Origin: Methylovulum miyakonense HT12
GTDB lineage: Bacteria; Pseudomonadota; Gammaproteobacteria; Methylococcales; Methylomonadaceae
Direction of reading: 5' to 3'
DNA length: 64,000 nt
Assembly (NCBI RefSeq): GCF_000384075.1
Contig: NZ_KB913025.1
Coordinates: 2,185,551 to 2,249,550, forward strand
Shown here: piece by piece, positions 36,763-46,155 of the stretch
Layout: the number at the start of each line of letters is the position of its first letter
Position numbering within the stretch: the first letter of the stretch is position 1
Made by a program: the position numbers and the translations under genes
Notes under the pieces: model-generated
Seen by the model: the letters and a program-made list of their open reading frames with translations, nothing else
The model's database searches: none
What the model was told of the DNA's origin: nothing

Positions 36763-37428
36763 GGTGATCGGAATAATCGTTTCTCCGGTAAAATTGAGCG
36801 GGATGTTTGCTTCAATGGTGGTTGCCAGCAACAGCTATCATAGCATTTCCAATAGACTGGATGCCGGGTTAAGCCTAAATATCGTGACGGTTTTCCTGGT
36901 TAGCGGCGCTTCATCATATAGAAGCTTCGGGCGGGCTTGAATAGCCAAAGGCCCGTCCCTTTCACTCCAAATCCCTTCCTACCCGTTCTCCTCCCCAGCT
37001 TCCCCGCTAATCGTGCCTCACCCTCTTGGGAAGGATAAGATTTTAAAATCCGCCCTGCTCAAAAGTGCTGCGAAGTGTTGGGCGCGTGTCCCAGCCCAAT
37101 CCACAAACCACCACCGGGCTGTCCGGCAAAAATACACACATCGCCGCCAATCGCCATCCCCCGGGCTATCGCGGACATAAGGGCACATCTTCCCCATAAA
37201 CCTCTTTATTATCCCAGGATGTTTTGGGTCCCATGACCAAAAAATGACTGAAACAAGCTGTTTTCGTGACCACTTGCGATGCAGGCATCCCTATAATTGC
37301 CCGCCTCGACAGAGGCATGGCTAGGCGTCCAAGCGAAGCCACGAAAACCTGGGTACCGCGAACTCCAGTGGCGCGGCGCTAAGCACCCGCTTAAGTTTGT
37401 TTGCTAAACCGCAAGATAAGGAACAACG
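36763..37428 (+). promoter_or_regulatory. 666-base gap with promoter and structured leader for the 738-residue protein
   Basis: Most of 36763-37280 shows no gene. A TATAAT at 37292-37297 suggests a start of transcription near 37304. The 125-base leader is rich in short stems: GCCTC-GACA-GAGGC (37303-37316), TGGCT/AGCCA, CTGG/CCAG and AAGC/GCTT. The strings CGACAGAGGCA and GCGAAGCCACG recall pieces of c-di-GMP (GEMM-I) riboswitches, but the full core is not present. The structure is unclassified. Confidence 0.4.
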
Positions 37429-39645
37429 ATGTTTAAAATTTCATTTAAGGTCTTGGGACGGACAGGTCATTCCAAGGAGGGGGTCATGCCAACTGGCACC
37501 GTCACGTCCCGGCGCTTCGCCAAGCGGCGGCCCGGTCAGGACATTTGCAGCGCCGCCCTCTCACTACTCGTGGCGTTGGCGCTAGCCGATGGCGCCGAGA
37601 CAACGGCCGTGGCCGCGTATTCGGCCGCGCAAGGGGTATTCTATCTGGCTGATCCCAACAAAGGCGGAGCGTCGCCTACGCCGGTCAAGATAATCGGCGC
37701 CCGGAGTAACTGGCTGCCGGTGCTAGGCGCTGGCAGCTACGAATTTGGCTTGTACGATCCGAAAACCGGGACTTTTCATTTGCGTCTGGAGGGAAGCACC
37801 GGCCCCCTCACCCGGAGCGTGCGTTTCGACGGCTTCAAAAAGGGCTGGGTACCGGTCGCCGGCGATTGGGATGGCGATTTGGCCTATGGTGTGGGGCTTT
37901 ATGATCCGCAGACCGGCACCTTTTATTTGAAAAACCAGCTCACCAGCGGCCCGGCGGATATGACGGCGCGCCTCGGCAATACCCAAGCAACATGGCGGCC
38001 CTTGGTAGGTGATTGGGACGGCGACGGTGTCACGACGATCGGTGCCTACAATCCCGGCAATGGCCAATTTTACCTCCGCAACACCAACACTAATGGCGCC
38101 GCCGACCTGACGATGCGGATTCAGGGATTAATTACAACGTTGTTGCCTGTCGCGGCTGACTGGGATGGCGATGGCGCATGGTCGCCCGGCCTATACAGCC
38201 CCGCGCGCCGCTCATTCTATTGGCGCAATGCCTTGAACAGCGGCCCCCAGCAAGGCAGCCTGAAACTGGCCGGTGTCGAGGCGAAGGCCGTGCCGCTCGC
38301 CCGTTCGCTTTCCGTCACCAGACCCACGCCAGCCGTCACCGATGTTGGCACACCTAGCGGAAGCATCACGGAAGCCACTATCGGCGCAGCCGGTGGCACG
38401 CTACGTTCCTCGAATGGCCGCTTGCAACTCACCGTTCCGCCAGGGGCGCTGGCGGCGGACACGCGTATCTCCATCCGGCCGATGACCAACCACGCCCACG
38501 GCGGCAAAGGCAAGGCTTATCGCCTCTTACCCGACGGCCAGACTTTTCAGAAACCGGTCAAGCTGACCTTTAGCTATACCGACAAGGATTTGAACGGCAC
38601 GACTGCCGCCGCGCTGGGCGGCGCTTTTCAGACGCCTGAAGGTTATTGGCATTGGGTCGATAAGCCGGTCGTGAATACCGCCGCGAAAACCGTGACGATC
38701 TCGACCACGCATTTTACCGATTTTTCCTTCGTAGAAGGGTGGAGCCTGCGACCGGAAGAGGCGAAGGTGCTGGTCAACAACCGCATCGATCTGGCGGTGA
38801 AATATTGCTATCCCTATCGTGGTCCCGACCCCAACAAGCCGGATCCCGTGGGTCTGGGCATGGACTGCGACGGCGCGTACTCCGATTTGGCGCCTCTGGT
38901 TCCGGTCACGGAGTGGGCGGTCAACGGCGTGCCGGGAGGCGACAGCGAATTAGGGACTGTCAAAGCCGCTGCGGACAATGGGTATATCGCGAACTATACA
39001 GCTCCGGCAACCAAGCCAACCCCCGCTACCGTCGACGTCACCGCCCGCCTGCCAATGGATGGCGCCACGCTGTTGTTTTCCCATATCACCATCCTGGATC
39101 AGGTGAGAACCTATAAAGGCACGTTCTATTTCGATCAAATCGGCTTCGACCAGCACATAGAAATCAGCAGCAAAGCTAATGTTACCTGGACGCAATTCAA
39201 CGACCCTGATTCCGCCGATAACTCTACCGCCTATCTGCCATCAGGCAATATCGTCGCGGATATTACGTTCGGGGGATGCGATCCCAAGCGGGTGAATATC
39301 CCCATCCATACCGGCACGGCGAATAGGCCGGGCGGGATGCTGCGGGTCTTTTCCGAGAAAGACCCGCAGTTTCCTAAATACTATGATTTTAGTTTGGAAG
39401 GCGAACCCATCGAGATAACTTTGCACTGCTATTACGATTATCCAGAAAACAAAAAGCCATACACACTGCTTTATTTTGGATCGGGCATTGGTGGCGGTGG
39501 CGCCGGTTGCCCGCTGGCGGCTCCTGGCGGCGGAGCCGCCAGCGGCGTCATGCCGACGTACACCGATAAGTCCAAGCTTTTTGGCGCTCAGTTTTGCGCC
39601 GGGCTAAGCAGCGCTTTCTGGTCGTTCGAGGGCATCGCGGATTAG
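37429..39645 (+). CDS. Large secreted repeat protein with DWDGDG propeller-like repeats and ZU5-like domain
   Basis: The 738-residue protein has a basic start and a hydrophobic segment (SAALSLLVALALADG) near residues 40-55, probably an export signal. From about 65 to 270, four or five repeats of roughly 50 residues contain GDWDGDG calcium-type loops and GLYDPQTGTFYL strands, suggesting a small beta propeller. About 315-430 (GAAGGTLRSSNGRLQLTVPP, GALAADTRISIRP) resemble a ZU5-type domain. The C-terminal third is beta-rich and unassigned. Its DNA appears more GC-rich than the neighbours, and its gene is followed by a truncated TPR gene, so the region may be acquired. A surface or adhesive role is inferred. 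Confidence 0.7.
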   Translation: MFKISFKVLGRTGHSKEGVMPTGTVTSRRFAKRRPGQDICSAALSLLVALALADGAETTAVAAYSAAQGVFYLADPNKGGASPTPVKIIGARSNWLPVLGAGSYEFGLYDPKTGTFHLRLEGSTGPLTRSVRFDGFKKGWVPVAGDWDGDLAYGVGLYDPQTGTFYLKNQLTSGPADMTARLGNTQATWRPLVGDWDGDGVTTIGAYNPGNGQFYLRNTNTNGAADLTMRIQGLITTLLPVAADWDGDGAWSPGLYSPARRSFYWRNALNSGPQQGSLKLAGVEAKAVPLARSLSVTRPTPAVTDVGTPSGSITEATIGAAGGTLRSSNGRLQLTVPPGALAADTRISIRPMTNHAHGGKGKAYRLLPDGQTFQKPVKLTFSYTDKDLNGTTAAALGGAFQTPEGYWHWVDKPVVNTAAKTVTISTTHFTDFSFVEGWSLRPEEAKVLVNNRIDLAVKYCYPYRGPDPNKPDPVGLGMDCDGAYSDLAPLVPVTEWAVNGVPGGDSELGTVKAAADNGYIANYTAPATKPTPATVDVTARLPMDGATLLFSHITILDQVRTYKGTFYFDQIGFDQHIEISSKANVTWTQFNDPDSADNSTAYLPSGNIVADITFGGCDPKRVNIPIHTGTANRPGGMLRVFSEKDPQFPKYYDFSLEGEPIEITLHCYYDYPENKKPYTLLYFGSGIGGGGAGCPLAAPGGGAASGVMPTYTDKSKLFGAQFCAGLSSAFWSFEGIAD

Positions 39646-39646
39646 G

Positions 39647-40615
39647 GTGCTGCTCCAACGATTGATCCGGCCTTTTGATGTTTGCAAGGGAGGCCGTTCC
39701 GGCCATGTAGGGAAGATGGGAGCTGGATTGTATGCTGGCTGTCTCGATTCCGCCCTAGAACATTTTCAGGCGAGCCGGTCGCTTTACCGCCCCGAGCTGC
39801 GCGGCATGTTCCCGCTAGCAGCCATCCATCCCATAGTCCTGAGCCTTTATTTCTCGGCCAAAACGCATTGTCTGCGGGGCTTTCCCGATCAGGCCCTAAA
39901 CTACATCGAACAAGGTATCGCCGTGGCCGAGACCGACGCGCAACCGTTTTCACTCGCCTTTATTCAATGGGGAGAAATCGTTTGCCGCCAGTTACGCGGC
40001 GAAGCTGAACTGACCGAAGCCGCTTGCCAAGCATTCATAAGCCATGCCGACGAGCAAGGTTTTGCATTGTTGTCCGCGGCGGCGATTATCCAACGCGGAT
40101 GGGCGCTTACCATCCTGGGCCGGATCGAGGAAGGTATTGATACCATCGAGCGCGGACTCATTCTGTACTGGGCCACGGGAGCGCACTTATCCGAGACTTT
40201 CTTGCTGGCCTATTGTGCCGAGGCCTTCTTGCTTTCAGGCTCGCTAGAAAAATGCAGCATCCTGCTCGGAAAGGCATTTCAGATCATGGAAAGCAATGGC
40301 GAGCGCTATTTTGAAGCGGAATTGCACCGCTTAAAAGGCGAGACGCTACGGACATCGGCCCCCGCCGAAGCCGGACGTCATTTCCAGCAAGCCATCGGGA
40401 TCGCGCAATTTCAGGGCGCCCGCTCCCTGGAGTTGCGCGCCGCAAACAGTCTCGCGAAGCTCTGGCTGGGCCAATCCCGCCCCGAGTTGGCTAGAGCGCT
40501 ACTGGAAAAAACTTACCCGGTGCTCACCGAGGGTTTTGACACGCGCGACTCGCTTGAGGCGAGGGCCCTGCTGGCCGCCATGACGGACGGCTCCTTACCC
40601 GATACTTCCAATTGA
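39647..40615 (+). pseudogene. C-terminal TPR fragment of a cyclase/ATPase-type signalling protein
   Basis: The frame encodes about 320 residues whose bulk (LSLYFSAKTHCLRGFPDQAL, FEAELHRLKGETLR, FQGARSLELRAANSLAKLW, LTEGFDTRDSLEARALL) matches the C-terminal TPR tail of large adenylate/guanylate-cyclase-AAA-ATPase proteins. The cyclase and ATPase parts are missing, and the first 50 residues do not look coding, so the gene seems 5'-truncated. The nominal start is a GTG one base after the previous stop; it may not be translated. Confidence 0.65.
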
Positions 40616-41177
40616 CCGGGCTTTGGCCTGTGTGAAAGCTTAGAACGTGTTTTAAAAGCTGCCACGCGGTTCGATTGCGGCGTTGCGCGTGCCCGCTTTC
40701 CCATGTACGTCCACTACACTCCGGCTTCTGTACCCAATAAAACCAGATCAACGCTGGCTATTCATCAGCGGCCGCACGGGAAATAAGTTCACAATTACCT
40801 GATGTTTGCTGACGCCCGCAAGGCGCCTTCCAGTTTCCTGGGGAGAGGTGATTGCCAGGCAATTTATCCGTGGATAGGCGGGTTGTCTTGCCGGGCGGGC
40901 ACTGATTGGTGTTTCAAGTGCGACGGACATCAAGTACCTGATATACTGGGGCTTAGCAGGGATGGAGGCTTGCTGAAGGCTTCATATCTCCCCGCACAAA
41001 TGGCTGAAAGCCGCCCCCCTGATTCACCACGAAGCACACAAAGTCGTGCCCTTCGTGGCGAGTACGCAAGGTTAAAAGGCTTTTGTATGTGACTTAAGCC
41101 GATAACCATCCCGCAATGCGCCGCCACAGCTTTATAAAGGCCTTATTTTTACCCACCGCTTCCCATAAACAACCACC
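40616..41177. other. 562-base intergenic region with dispersed repeat
   Basis: Apart from the repeat at 40641-40687, no gene is supported. Near 41026-41058 CCACGAAG and CTTCGTGG form an eroded version of the CACGAA repeat family. TATAAA near 41135 may be the -10 of rsmE. Confidence 0.4.
40641..40687 (-). repeat. Dispersed intergenic repeat, copy 2 of 2
   Basis: Inverted copy of the element at 4183-4231, with matching AGAACGTGTTTTAAAAGC and TTGCGGCGTTGCG ends and a few substitutions between. Confidence 0.6.
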
Positions 41178-41906
41178 ATGCGCGTTTCAAGACTTTACAC
41201 CCCCCTACCATTAAACCAAGGCCAAACCATCGAGCTGGATGATGACAGCGGGCATTATCTACGTTCCGTTTTGCGGCTGAAAGCAGGCGACGCGATTACC
41301 CTGTTCAACGGCGATGGCAATGAATTCCAATGCCAAGTCGATGAAGTCACCCGCAAGTCCGTGCGTGTTGCTTTGGGGCAAAGGCAAGCACGCAGTGTCG
41401 AATCGCCGCTGCATATCACCTTGGGTTTGGGCATTTCCCGCGGCGATAGGATGGATTTGTCGGTGCAAAAAGCCGTGGAGCTGGGTGTTAACCAGATCAC
41501 GCCCTTGCTGGCCGAGCGGTGCGTAGTGCAATTTAAAGGCGAAACCAAACCACAACGTTGGCTGCATTGGCAAAAAATCATCCAACATGCCACCGAGCAA
41601 AGCGGCCGGGCGGTGTTGCCGGGACTCTCCGCCATCGAGCAACTGCCCAACTGGGTCGGCCACCAACAGGGCTTGAAAGTCTTCCTCGACCCTTATGCGC
41701 AAACCTCCTTAGCCGAACTGCAACCGGACGGTATGAAAGTGACCTTGTTGACCGGCCCGGAAGGCGGGTTTGCCGGGCAGGAGCGTGAGTTGGCACAAGC
41801 GGCAGGGTTCATCCCCGTGCGTTTGGGGCGGCGCATTTTACGTACGGAAACGGCCTCGTTGACGGCTTTGGCGGCGGTGCAAATGTTGTGGGGCGATTTT
41901 AAGTGA
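41178..41906 (+). CDS. rsmE: 16S rRNA (uracil-1498-N3)-methyltransferase
   Basis: RsmE methylates U1498 in the decoding region of 16S rRNA. The 242-residue protein has the N-terminal PUA-like part (ending near residue 75), then the SPOUT methyltransferase with SVQKAVELGVNQITPLLAERC, LTGPEGGFAGQERELA and LGRRILRTETASL. The ATG at 41178 begins MRVSRLYTPLPL. Its TGA overlaps the next gene's ATG by one base. Confidence 0.95.
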   Translation: MRVSRLYTPLPLNQGQTIELDDDSGHYLRSVLRLKAGDAITLFNGDGNEFQCQVDEVTRKSVRVALGQRQARSVESPLHITLGLGISRGDRMDLSVQKAVELGVNQITPLLAERCVVQFKGETKPQRWLHWQKIIQHATEQSGRAVLPGLSAIEQLPNWVGHQQGLKVFLDPYAQTSLAELQPDGMKVTLLTGPEGGFAGQERELAQAAGFIPVRLGRRILRTETASLTALAAVQMLWGDFK

Positions 41907-42778
41907 TGCGGATATTGTTTTATGCGCTAGTGCCACTGTTGGTGTTGTTGCTTGCCGCCGTGTTGGCAAGTGTCGGCGGTTTTTTTATCGTGCAGGTGTT
42001 TGATGGTTTGCCCGTGCAGAAAATCATCAACAAAACCACGCAAGTGTTGTTGGTGCTGAGTATTTTTCCGGCAATGGCGTGGCTGAAACTGTCCAAAACC
42101 GATTTGGGTTTTGCCGGAGGCAAGCAATTCTTAAAACAGCTAGGGCAAGGTTTTGGTTTGGGATTTGTCACCTTGATGCCCGTGTTCATCGTTTTGACGG
42201 TGCTGGAAATCAATGTCATCGACGAGTCACAAGCGTGGACGTTGAGTTGGTTTTTAGAAAAATCCAGCATCGCGGTGTTGCTTTCGCTATTGGTTTCCTT
42301 GATTGAAGAGCCTTTGTTTCGCGGGATACTCTTGGCGGGCTTGCTGAAAAAACTGCCCGTTCCGGCGGCGATTATCATTAGTGCGGCGTATTACGCCTGC
42401 CTGCATTTCATCAAAACCTCCCGCAATATCCCTGCGGCAGAATTGACGCTGCCCAACACCTTTGGCCTGTTGGTGGATGCCTTCGCCAACTTGTTTAACC
42501 CGGATATTTTGGCCGCGTTTTTGGCCTTGCTGATGGTCGGTGTTTTTCTAGGCTTGCTGAGGACAGAACGCCAAGCCAGCTTGGGATTGTGCATAGGTTG
42601 CCATACCTGCTGGGTGTGGCTGATCAAAATGAATAAAACGTTGTTCAACACCGATTTCAACGCTGATGCCGCGTTCCTGGTCAGCCGGTATGATGGGGTG
42701 ATCGGGCCGTTGGTGACGGTGTGGTTGTTGGTGGCGGTTTTGGGGTATTGGGGTTGGCGGAGGGGGAAGCCAGTTTGA
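41906..42778 (+). CDS. CPBP-family (CAAX protease-like) membrane protein
   Basis: The 290-residue protein has about eight hydrophobic segments and the intramembrane protease motifs IEEPLFRGILL (EExxxR) and ACLHFIK (FxxxH-like), then GLCIGCHTCWVW near the C-terminus. CPBP proteins are glutamate-type intramembrane endopeptidases or immunity proteins related to Rce1. I start at ATG 41906, sharing one base with rsmE's stop, which indicates cotranscription. Its substrate is unknown. Confidence 0.85.
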   Translation: MRILFYALVPLLVLLLAAVLASVGGFFIVQVFDGLPVQKIINKTTQVLLVLSIFPAMAWLKLSKTDLGFAGGKQFLKQLGQGFGLGFVTLMPVFIVLTVLEINVIDESQAWTLSWFLEKSSIAVLLSLLVSLIEEPLFRGILLAGLLKKLPVPAAIIISAAYYACLHFIKTSRNIPAAELTLPNTFGLLVDAFANLFNPDILAAFLALLMVGVFLGLLRTERQASLGLCIGCHTCWVWLIKMNKTLFNTDFNADAAFLVSRYDGVIGPLVTVWLLVAVLGYWGWRRGKPV

Positions 42779-42929
42779 ATACAAAGGGATTATGGATCGC
42801 CTGTCTAGGTAAGCGGCATTCCGCTTTGCTGCTGAAAGATTTCCCGGTTAGTGAAGTCACGTTGTATGTTAAGGACTAAATGCCGTGATATGCTTGGTCA
42901 TTACAAATTACGCTTTTTCGAGGTGATCA

Positions 42930-43520
42930 ATGTTCGCCGTACTTAAACAAACTGATATTACTGCCGAAGATTATTTAAAAATGGAACGTAGCGCGTTGTC
43001 TAAAAGCGAGTTCCGCGACGGGCAGATTTTTGCCATGACTGGCGCGAGTCGGGAGCATAATCTGGTTTCAGGAAATATTTACCGAGAGCTTAGCCAACAA
43101 CTCAAAAAAAGGCCCTGTGAGGCTTACGTCAACGATATGCGGGTTAAGGCTGCCGACGTTCGTAATTACCATTATCCCGATATTGCGGTTGTGTGCGGTA
43201 GGCCGGAATTTGAGGATGCCCATGTGGACACTTTGCTCAACCCTACGCTGTTGGTTGAGGTTTTGTCGCCTTCCACTGAGGCTTATGACAGGGGCGGCAA
43301 GTTTGGCCATTACCGTAGAATTCCCAGCTTACGTGAGTATCTTTTGGTCATGCAGGATCAGCCAGCTATTGAACGCTATGTGCGGCAAGGTGAGGTTTGG
43401 GTATTATCCGAGGCCTTGGGACTTGATGCGGCTTTATCGCTGGAAAGCATAGATTGTATGCTTAGTTTGCGCGAAGTTTACGATAAGGTTTTGGCTGATG
43501 GGGAAAATGAGTCGGCGTAG
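42930..43520 (+). CDS. Uma2-family restriction-endonuclease-fold protein
   Basis: The 196-residue protein has the Uma2/DUF820 layout: ITAEDYLKMER, KSEFRDGQIFAMTGASREHN, YPDIAVVCGRPEF and LVEVLSPSTEAYDRGGKFGHYR, ending with a QEYLLV-type helix. The fold belongs to PD-(D/E)xK nucleases, with D in PDIAVV and ExxS in VEVLS as likely metal residues. These proteins are abundant in cyanobacteria and scattered in proteobacteria; cellular role unknown. GAGG precedes the ATG. Confidence 0.9.
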   Translation: MFAVLKQTDITAEDYLKMERSALSKSEFRDGQIFAMTGASREHNLVSGNIYRELSQQLKKRPCEAYVNDMRVKAADVRNYHYPDIAVVCGRPEFEDAHVDTLLNPTLLVEVLSPSTEAYDRGGKFGHYRRIPSLREYLLVMQDQPAIERYVRQGEVWVLSEALGLDAALSLESIDCMLSLREVYDKVLADGENESA

Positions 43521-43570
43521 AGCCAAAGCCAAATGTGTTAAAACCTGATGTTATGCAGTCACTACTACGC

Positions 43571-43659
43571 GGGACGGGATTTGCAATCCCGTTCCATAAC
43601 ATTTCAATTGATTGATGATATTTCAAAACGTTAAGGACGGGGTTACAAAAAACCGACCC
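43571..43659. repeat. REP-like GACGGGATTTGCAATCCCG palindromes
   Basis: A near-perfect palindrome (GGGACGGGATT/AATCCCGTTCC, 43571-43595) is followed at 43627 by AACGTTAAGGACGGGGTTA. The second string recurs at 54073-54106 inside the T2SS operon. These look like REP-type intergenic elements. Confidence 0.6.
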
Positions 43660-43726
43660 GCTCAAGGGTCACTCAAATTTACCTGTAAATTCGCAGGCTT
43701 GCCTAAGCCGCCAACTTATTTATAGC

Positions 43727-44488
43727 TCAATTGTTTATTTTCTCGGTAAATAGCCTGATTGATTTAAGATTAAAACGATTCAATTCAATAACTGCGACAC
43801 CTGAATGCATTCCTACAAGAATTTTGTCACCCACAAGAATGGCGCCATTGGGACTTAAATTTTCCCAAATTGAATGGTGATCAAGGATTTTTAATAATTC
43901 TAACTCTGGAATAAAGAGCACTAGGCTATCATTCGTGATGATGATAAAAGTAGCGGTATTTCCGAAGCTTAAATCTATACTAATAGGTGAACCAGGTAAA
44001 AGCGTTAACTTAGTTACTTTTGGGGCTTTTGTGAATTCGGAAATTTTATAAACAGCACCACGATTTAGTCCCATGTGGCTTAAACCGGTGAATACAAAAA
44101 GTGCTTTGCCTATTTGATGAATAGACTCAATATTTTCTTCAATTAGAATCTTTTTACGTTTATTTTTCCAAATTGCGATTAGCTTACCTCCATATTCGCC
44201 GTCATTCTCTGCAATATATTTAATATTGTCAGTTAAATATAGTGGCGTTTTTTCTTTATGCGGAGCATTCAAAAGAGTTCTAACAATTGTTATTTTTTGA
44301 CCTTGCCGTTCGATTTGGTAACGATTGATTGCAGTGTGAACTAGTTGATTGATTTTACCTTTGTCGTTGACGTCCATTTCCATCAAATCTGCCTTTTGTA
44401 ACGCATCATCAACTACGTCACCAATCGCTAATTTTTGGTAACAAGGTAAGCAAATGAAACAAAAGACAAGTATTAGTATTCGTGTCAT
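43727..44488 (-). CDS. Exported protein of unknown function, AT-rich
   Basis: The 253-residue protein has a signal peptide (MTRILILVFCFICLPC) and a beta-rich body with repeating hydrophobic strands such as IGKALFVFTGLSHMGLNRGAV and ATFIIITNDSLVLFIPELELL, reminiscent of a beta propeller, but no named family is recognised. Base composition is lower in GC than the flanking core genes, consistent with recent acquisition. It lies between Uma2 and hslR. Confidence 0.65.
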   Translation of the reverse strand: MTRILILVFCFICLPCYQKLAIGDVVDDALQKADLMEMDVNDKGKINQLVHTAINRYQIERQGQKITIVRTLLNAPHKEKTPLYLTDNIKYIAENDGEYGGKLIAIWKNKRKKILIEENIESIHQIGKALFVFTGLSHMGLNRGAVYKISEFTKAPKVTKLTLLPGSPISIDLSFGNTATFIIITNDSLVLFIPELELLKILDHHSIWENLSPNGAILVGDKILVGMHSGVAVIELNRFNLKSIRLFTEKINN

Positions 44489-44496
44489 AAATGACC

Positions 44497-44892
44497 TTAA
44501 CCTTCCTTAAACCGATGGATCAAGCGGCGTTCTTTTTTGTTCGGCTTGTGGTCGATGCCATTGTGCGCCATGAATTCCCGCTGTTCGCGTTGTTGGATGA
44601 GTTGCAGTTGCCGCGCCGCGTGGCTTTCGGTGGATTCTTCGTAGAGCAAGGCCGCGTCTTTGGCGGCGCGGCGTTGGGCGGACAGTGCGGTGACGGTGAT
44701 TTCCCAGCGCAGTTGGTCTTTGCTGATGTTCAACTGCACCCCGATTTTGATTTCTTTGCCAGGTTTGGCGCGTTGTTTGTTGACATGGACTTTGCCGCCG
44801 TTGATGGCTTCGGCGGCAAGCGGGCGCGTTTTGAAAAAACGCGCCGCCCACAGCCATTTATCTAAGCGGATGGATTCCAGTTCAGGCGGCAC
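44497..44892 (-). CDS. hslR: Ribosome-associated heat shock protein Hsp15
   Basis: Hsp15 binds free 50S subunits carrying nascent peptidyl-tRNA through an S4 RNA-binding domain. The 131-residue protein shows the S4 motif [20 protein letters not shown] and [16 protein letters not shown], then a basic C-terminal tail. It starts at a GTG and overlaps the end of ispH by 11 bases. Confidence 0.93.
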   Translation of the reverse strand: MPPELESIRLDKWLWAARFFKTRPLAAEAINGGKVHVNKQRAKPGKEIKIGVQLNISKDQLRWEITVTALSAQRRAAKDAALLYEESTESHAARQLQLIQQREQREFMAHNGIDHKPNKKERRLIHRFKEG

Positions 44893-45844
44893 TGGCTTGT
44901 TCGCTAGCTTTTCTTAAACCTTTAGGCAACGAGAAAACGACTTTTTCTTCAATGCCTTGGATCTCAATCGTTGATTGGCCACCCCATTGTTTCAATTGGT
45001 TGATCACTTCTTGTACCAACACTTCCGGTGCGGACGCCCCGGCAGTCACGCCGACGACATCGACGCCTGCAAACCACTCTTGCTGCATGTCATTCGCGGT
45101 GTCAATCAGGTACGCAGGTTTGCCCAGTTGTTCGGCGATTTCGCGCAAACGGTTGGAGTTGGAGCTGTTGGGTGAACCCACGACTAAAATCGCATCGGCA
45201 GATTTTGCCAATTCATGGACGGCATCCTGGCGGTTTTGGGTGGCATAGCAAATATCATCTTTTTTCTGGTCTTGGATAGATGAAAACCGTGTCCTTAACG
45301 CATCGACCATGATTTGGGTGTCGGTCATGGATAAGGTGGTTTGGGTGACATAAGCCAGATTGTCAGGATTGTTGACTTTCAGGTTCGCCACGTCTTCAGG
45401 TGTTTCGACCAAGTAAATGCCGCCGTTTTCGGTACATTTTTCATATTGCCCCATCGTGCCTTCCACTTCGGGATGCCCGGCGTGGCCAATCAAAATCACT
45501 TCGCGGTCAGATTTGGCATGTTTGGCGACCTGCAAGTGCACTTTGGTGACCAGCGGGCAGGTGGCGTCAAAGATGGTCAGGTTGCGTTGCTTGGCTTCCT
45601 CTTGCACTTGTTTGGATACGCCGTGGGCGCTGAAAATCAAATACGAGCCGACTGGCACATCGGTCAGGTCTTCAATAAAAATCGCGCCTTTTTCTTTCAG
45701 CCCATCCACTACCGTGCGGTTATGCACGACCTCATGGCGGACATAAATCGGTGCGCCGAACGCTTCTATGGCTTGGTCGACGATTTCAATGGCGCGGTCT
45801 ACGCCAGCACAGAATCCACGGGGGTTTGCGAGTACGATTTGCAT
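44882..45844 (-). CDS. ispH: 4-hydroxy-3-methylbut-2-enyl diphosphate reductase
   Basis: IspH converts HMBPP to IPP and DMAPP, the last MEP-pathway step, using a [4Fe-4S] cluster. The three cluster cysteines are in [10 protein letters not shown] (C12), TCPLVTKVH and [11 protein letters not shown]-preceding [10 protein letters not shown], and the catalytic glutamate is in HPEVEGT. Length 320 is normal. Together with ispE it shows that this organism uses the MEP route. Confidence 0.96.
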   Translation of the reverse strand: MQIVLANPRGFCAGVDRAIEIVDQAIEAFGAPIYVRHEVVHNRTVVDGLKEKGAIFIEDLTDVPVGSYLIFSAHGVSKQVQEEAKQRNLTIFDATCPLVTKVHLQVAKHAKSDREVILIGHAGHPEVEGTMGQYEKCTENGGIYLVETPEDVANLKVNNPDNLAYVTQTTLSMTDTQIMVDALRTRFSSIQDQKKDDICYATQNRQDAVHELAKSADAILVVGSPNSSNSNRLREIAEQLGKPAYLIDTANDMQQEWFAGVDVVGVTAGASAPEVLVQEVINQLKQWGGQSTIEIQGIEEKVVFSLPKGLRKASEQASAA

Positions 45845-45952
45845 AATCTTGACTTCTTTAGTAGGTTGAATTTGAATTATTTTAACGCAATAGGGTTGGC
45901 GATACTATGCCATGAACATTTACCTGCCTGATCCACCATGAAGGATTGGAAG

Positions 45953-46155
45953 ATTTGTCCACGAAAAGCACGAAAAGCACGAAAAGCACGAAAAGCACGA
46001 AAAGCACGAAAAAAGATATGGGCTATAAAAGCAGCAGATATTTTCAGACCTTTCACGTTTTAATACCCTCTGGGGCATAAAAAACCTGAAAGGTCTATTC
46101 CACAGGCTGAGCATATTTGCATTTTCGTGTCTTTCGTGTTTTTCGTGGACAATCA
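45953..46155. repeat. CACGAAAAG tandem array within an inverted-repeat element
   Basis: Six tandem copies of the nonamer CACGAAAAG occupy 45960-46013. The 203-base element starts TTGTCCACGAAAAGCACG and ends CTTTCGTGTTTTTCGTGGACAA, so its ends are inverted copies. Related CCACGAAAGACACGAAA lies at 53434-53450. It fills the gap between ispH and the PHP gene. The Cys-Phe-rich frame through it is not a gene. Confidence 0.8.

Noticed and set aside
37300-37428. A firm c-di-GMP (GEMM-I) riboswitch call
   Set aside because: The invariant GGCAAACC and ACGCAAAGC cores are not both present; kept only as an unclassified leader.
40802-41092. 96-residue plus-strand frame
   Set aside because: No ribosome site, no recognisable domain, Cys/Arg-rich shadow-like composition in a repeat-bearing gap.
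45953-46155. Possible CRISPR array
   Set aside because: The nine-base repeats are contiguous, have no spacers and no cas genes are nearby.
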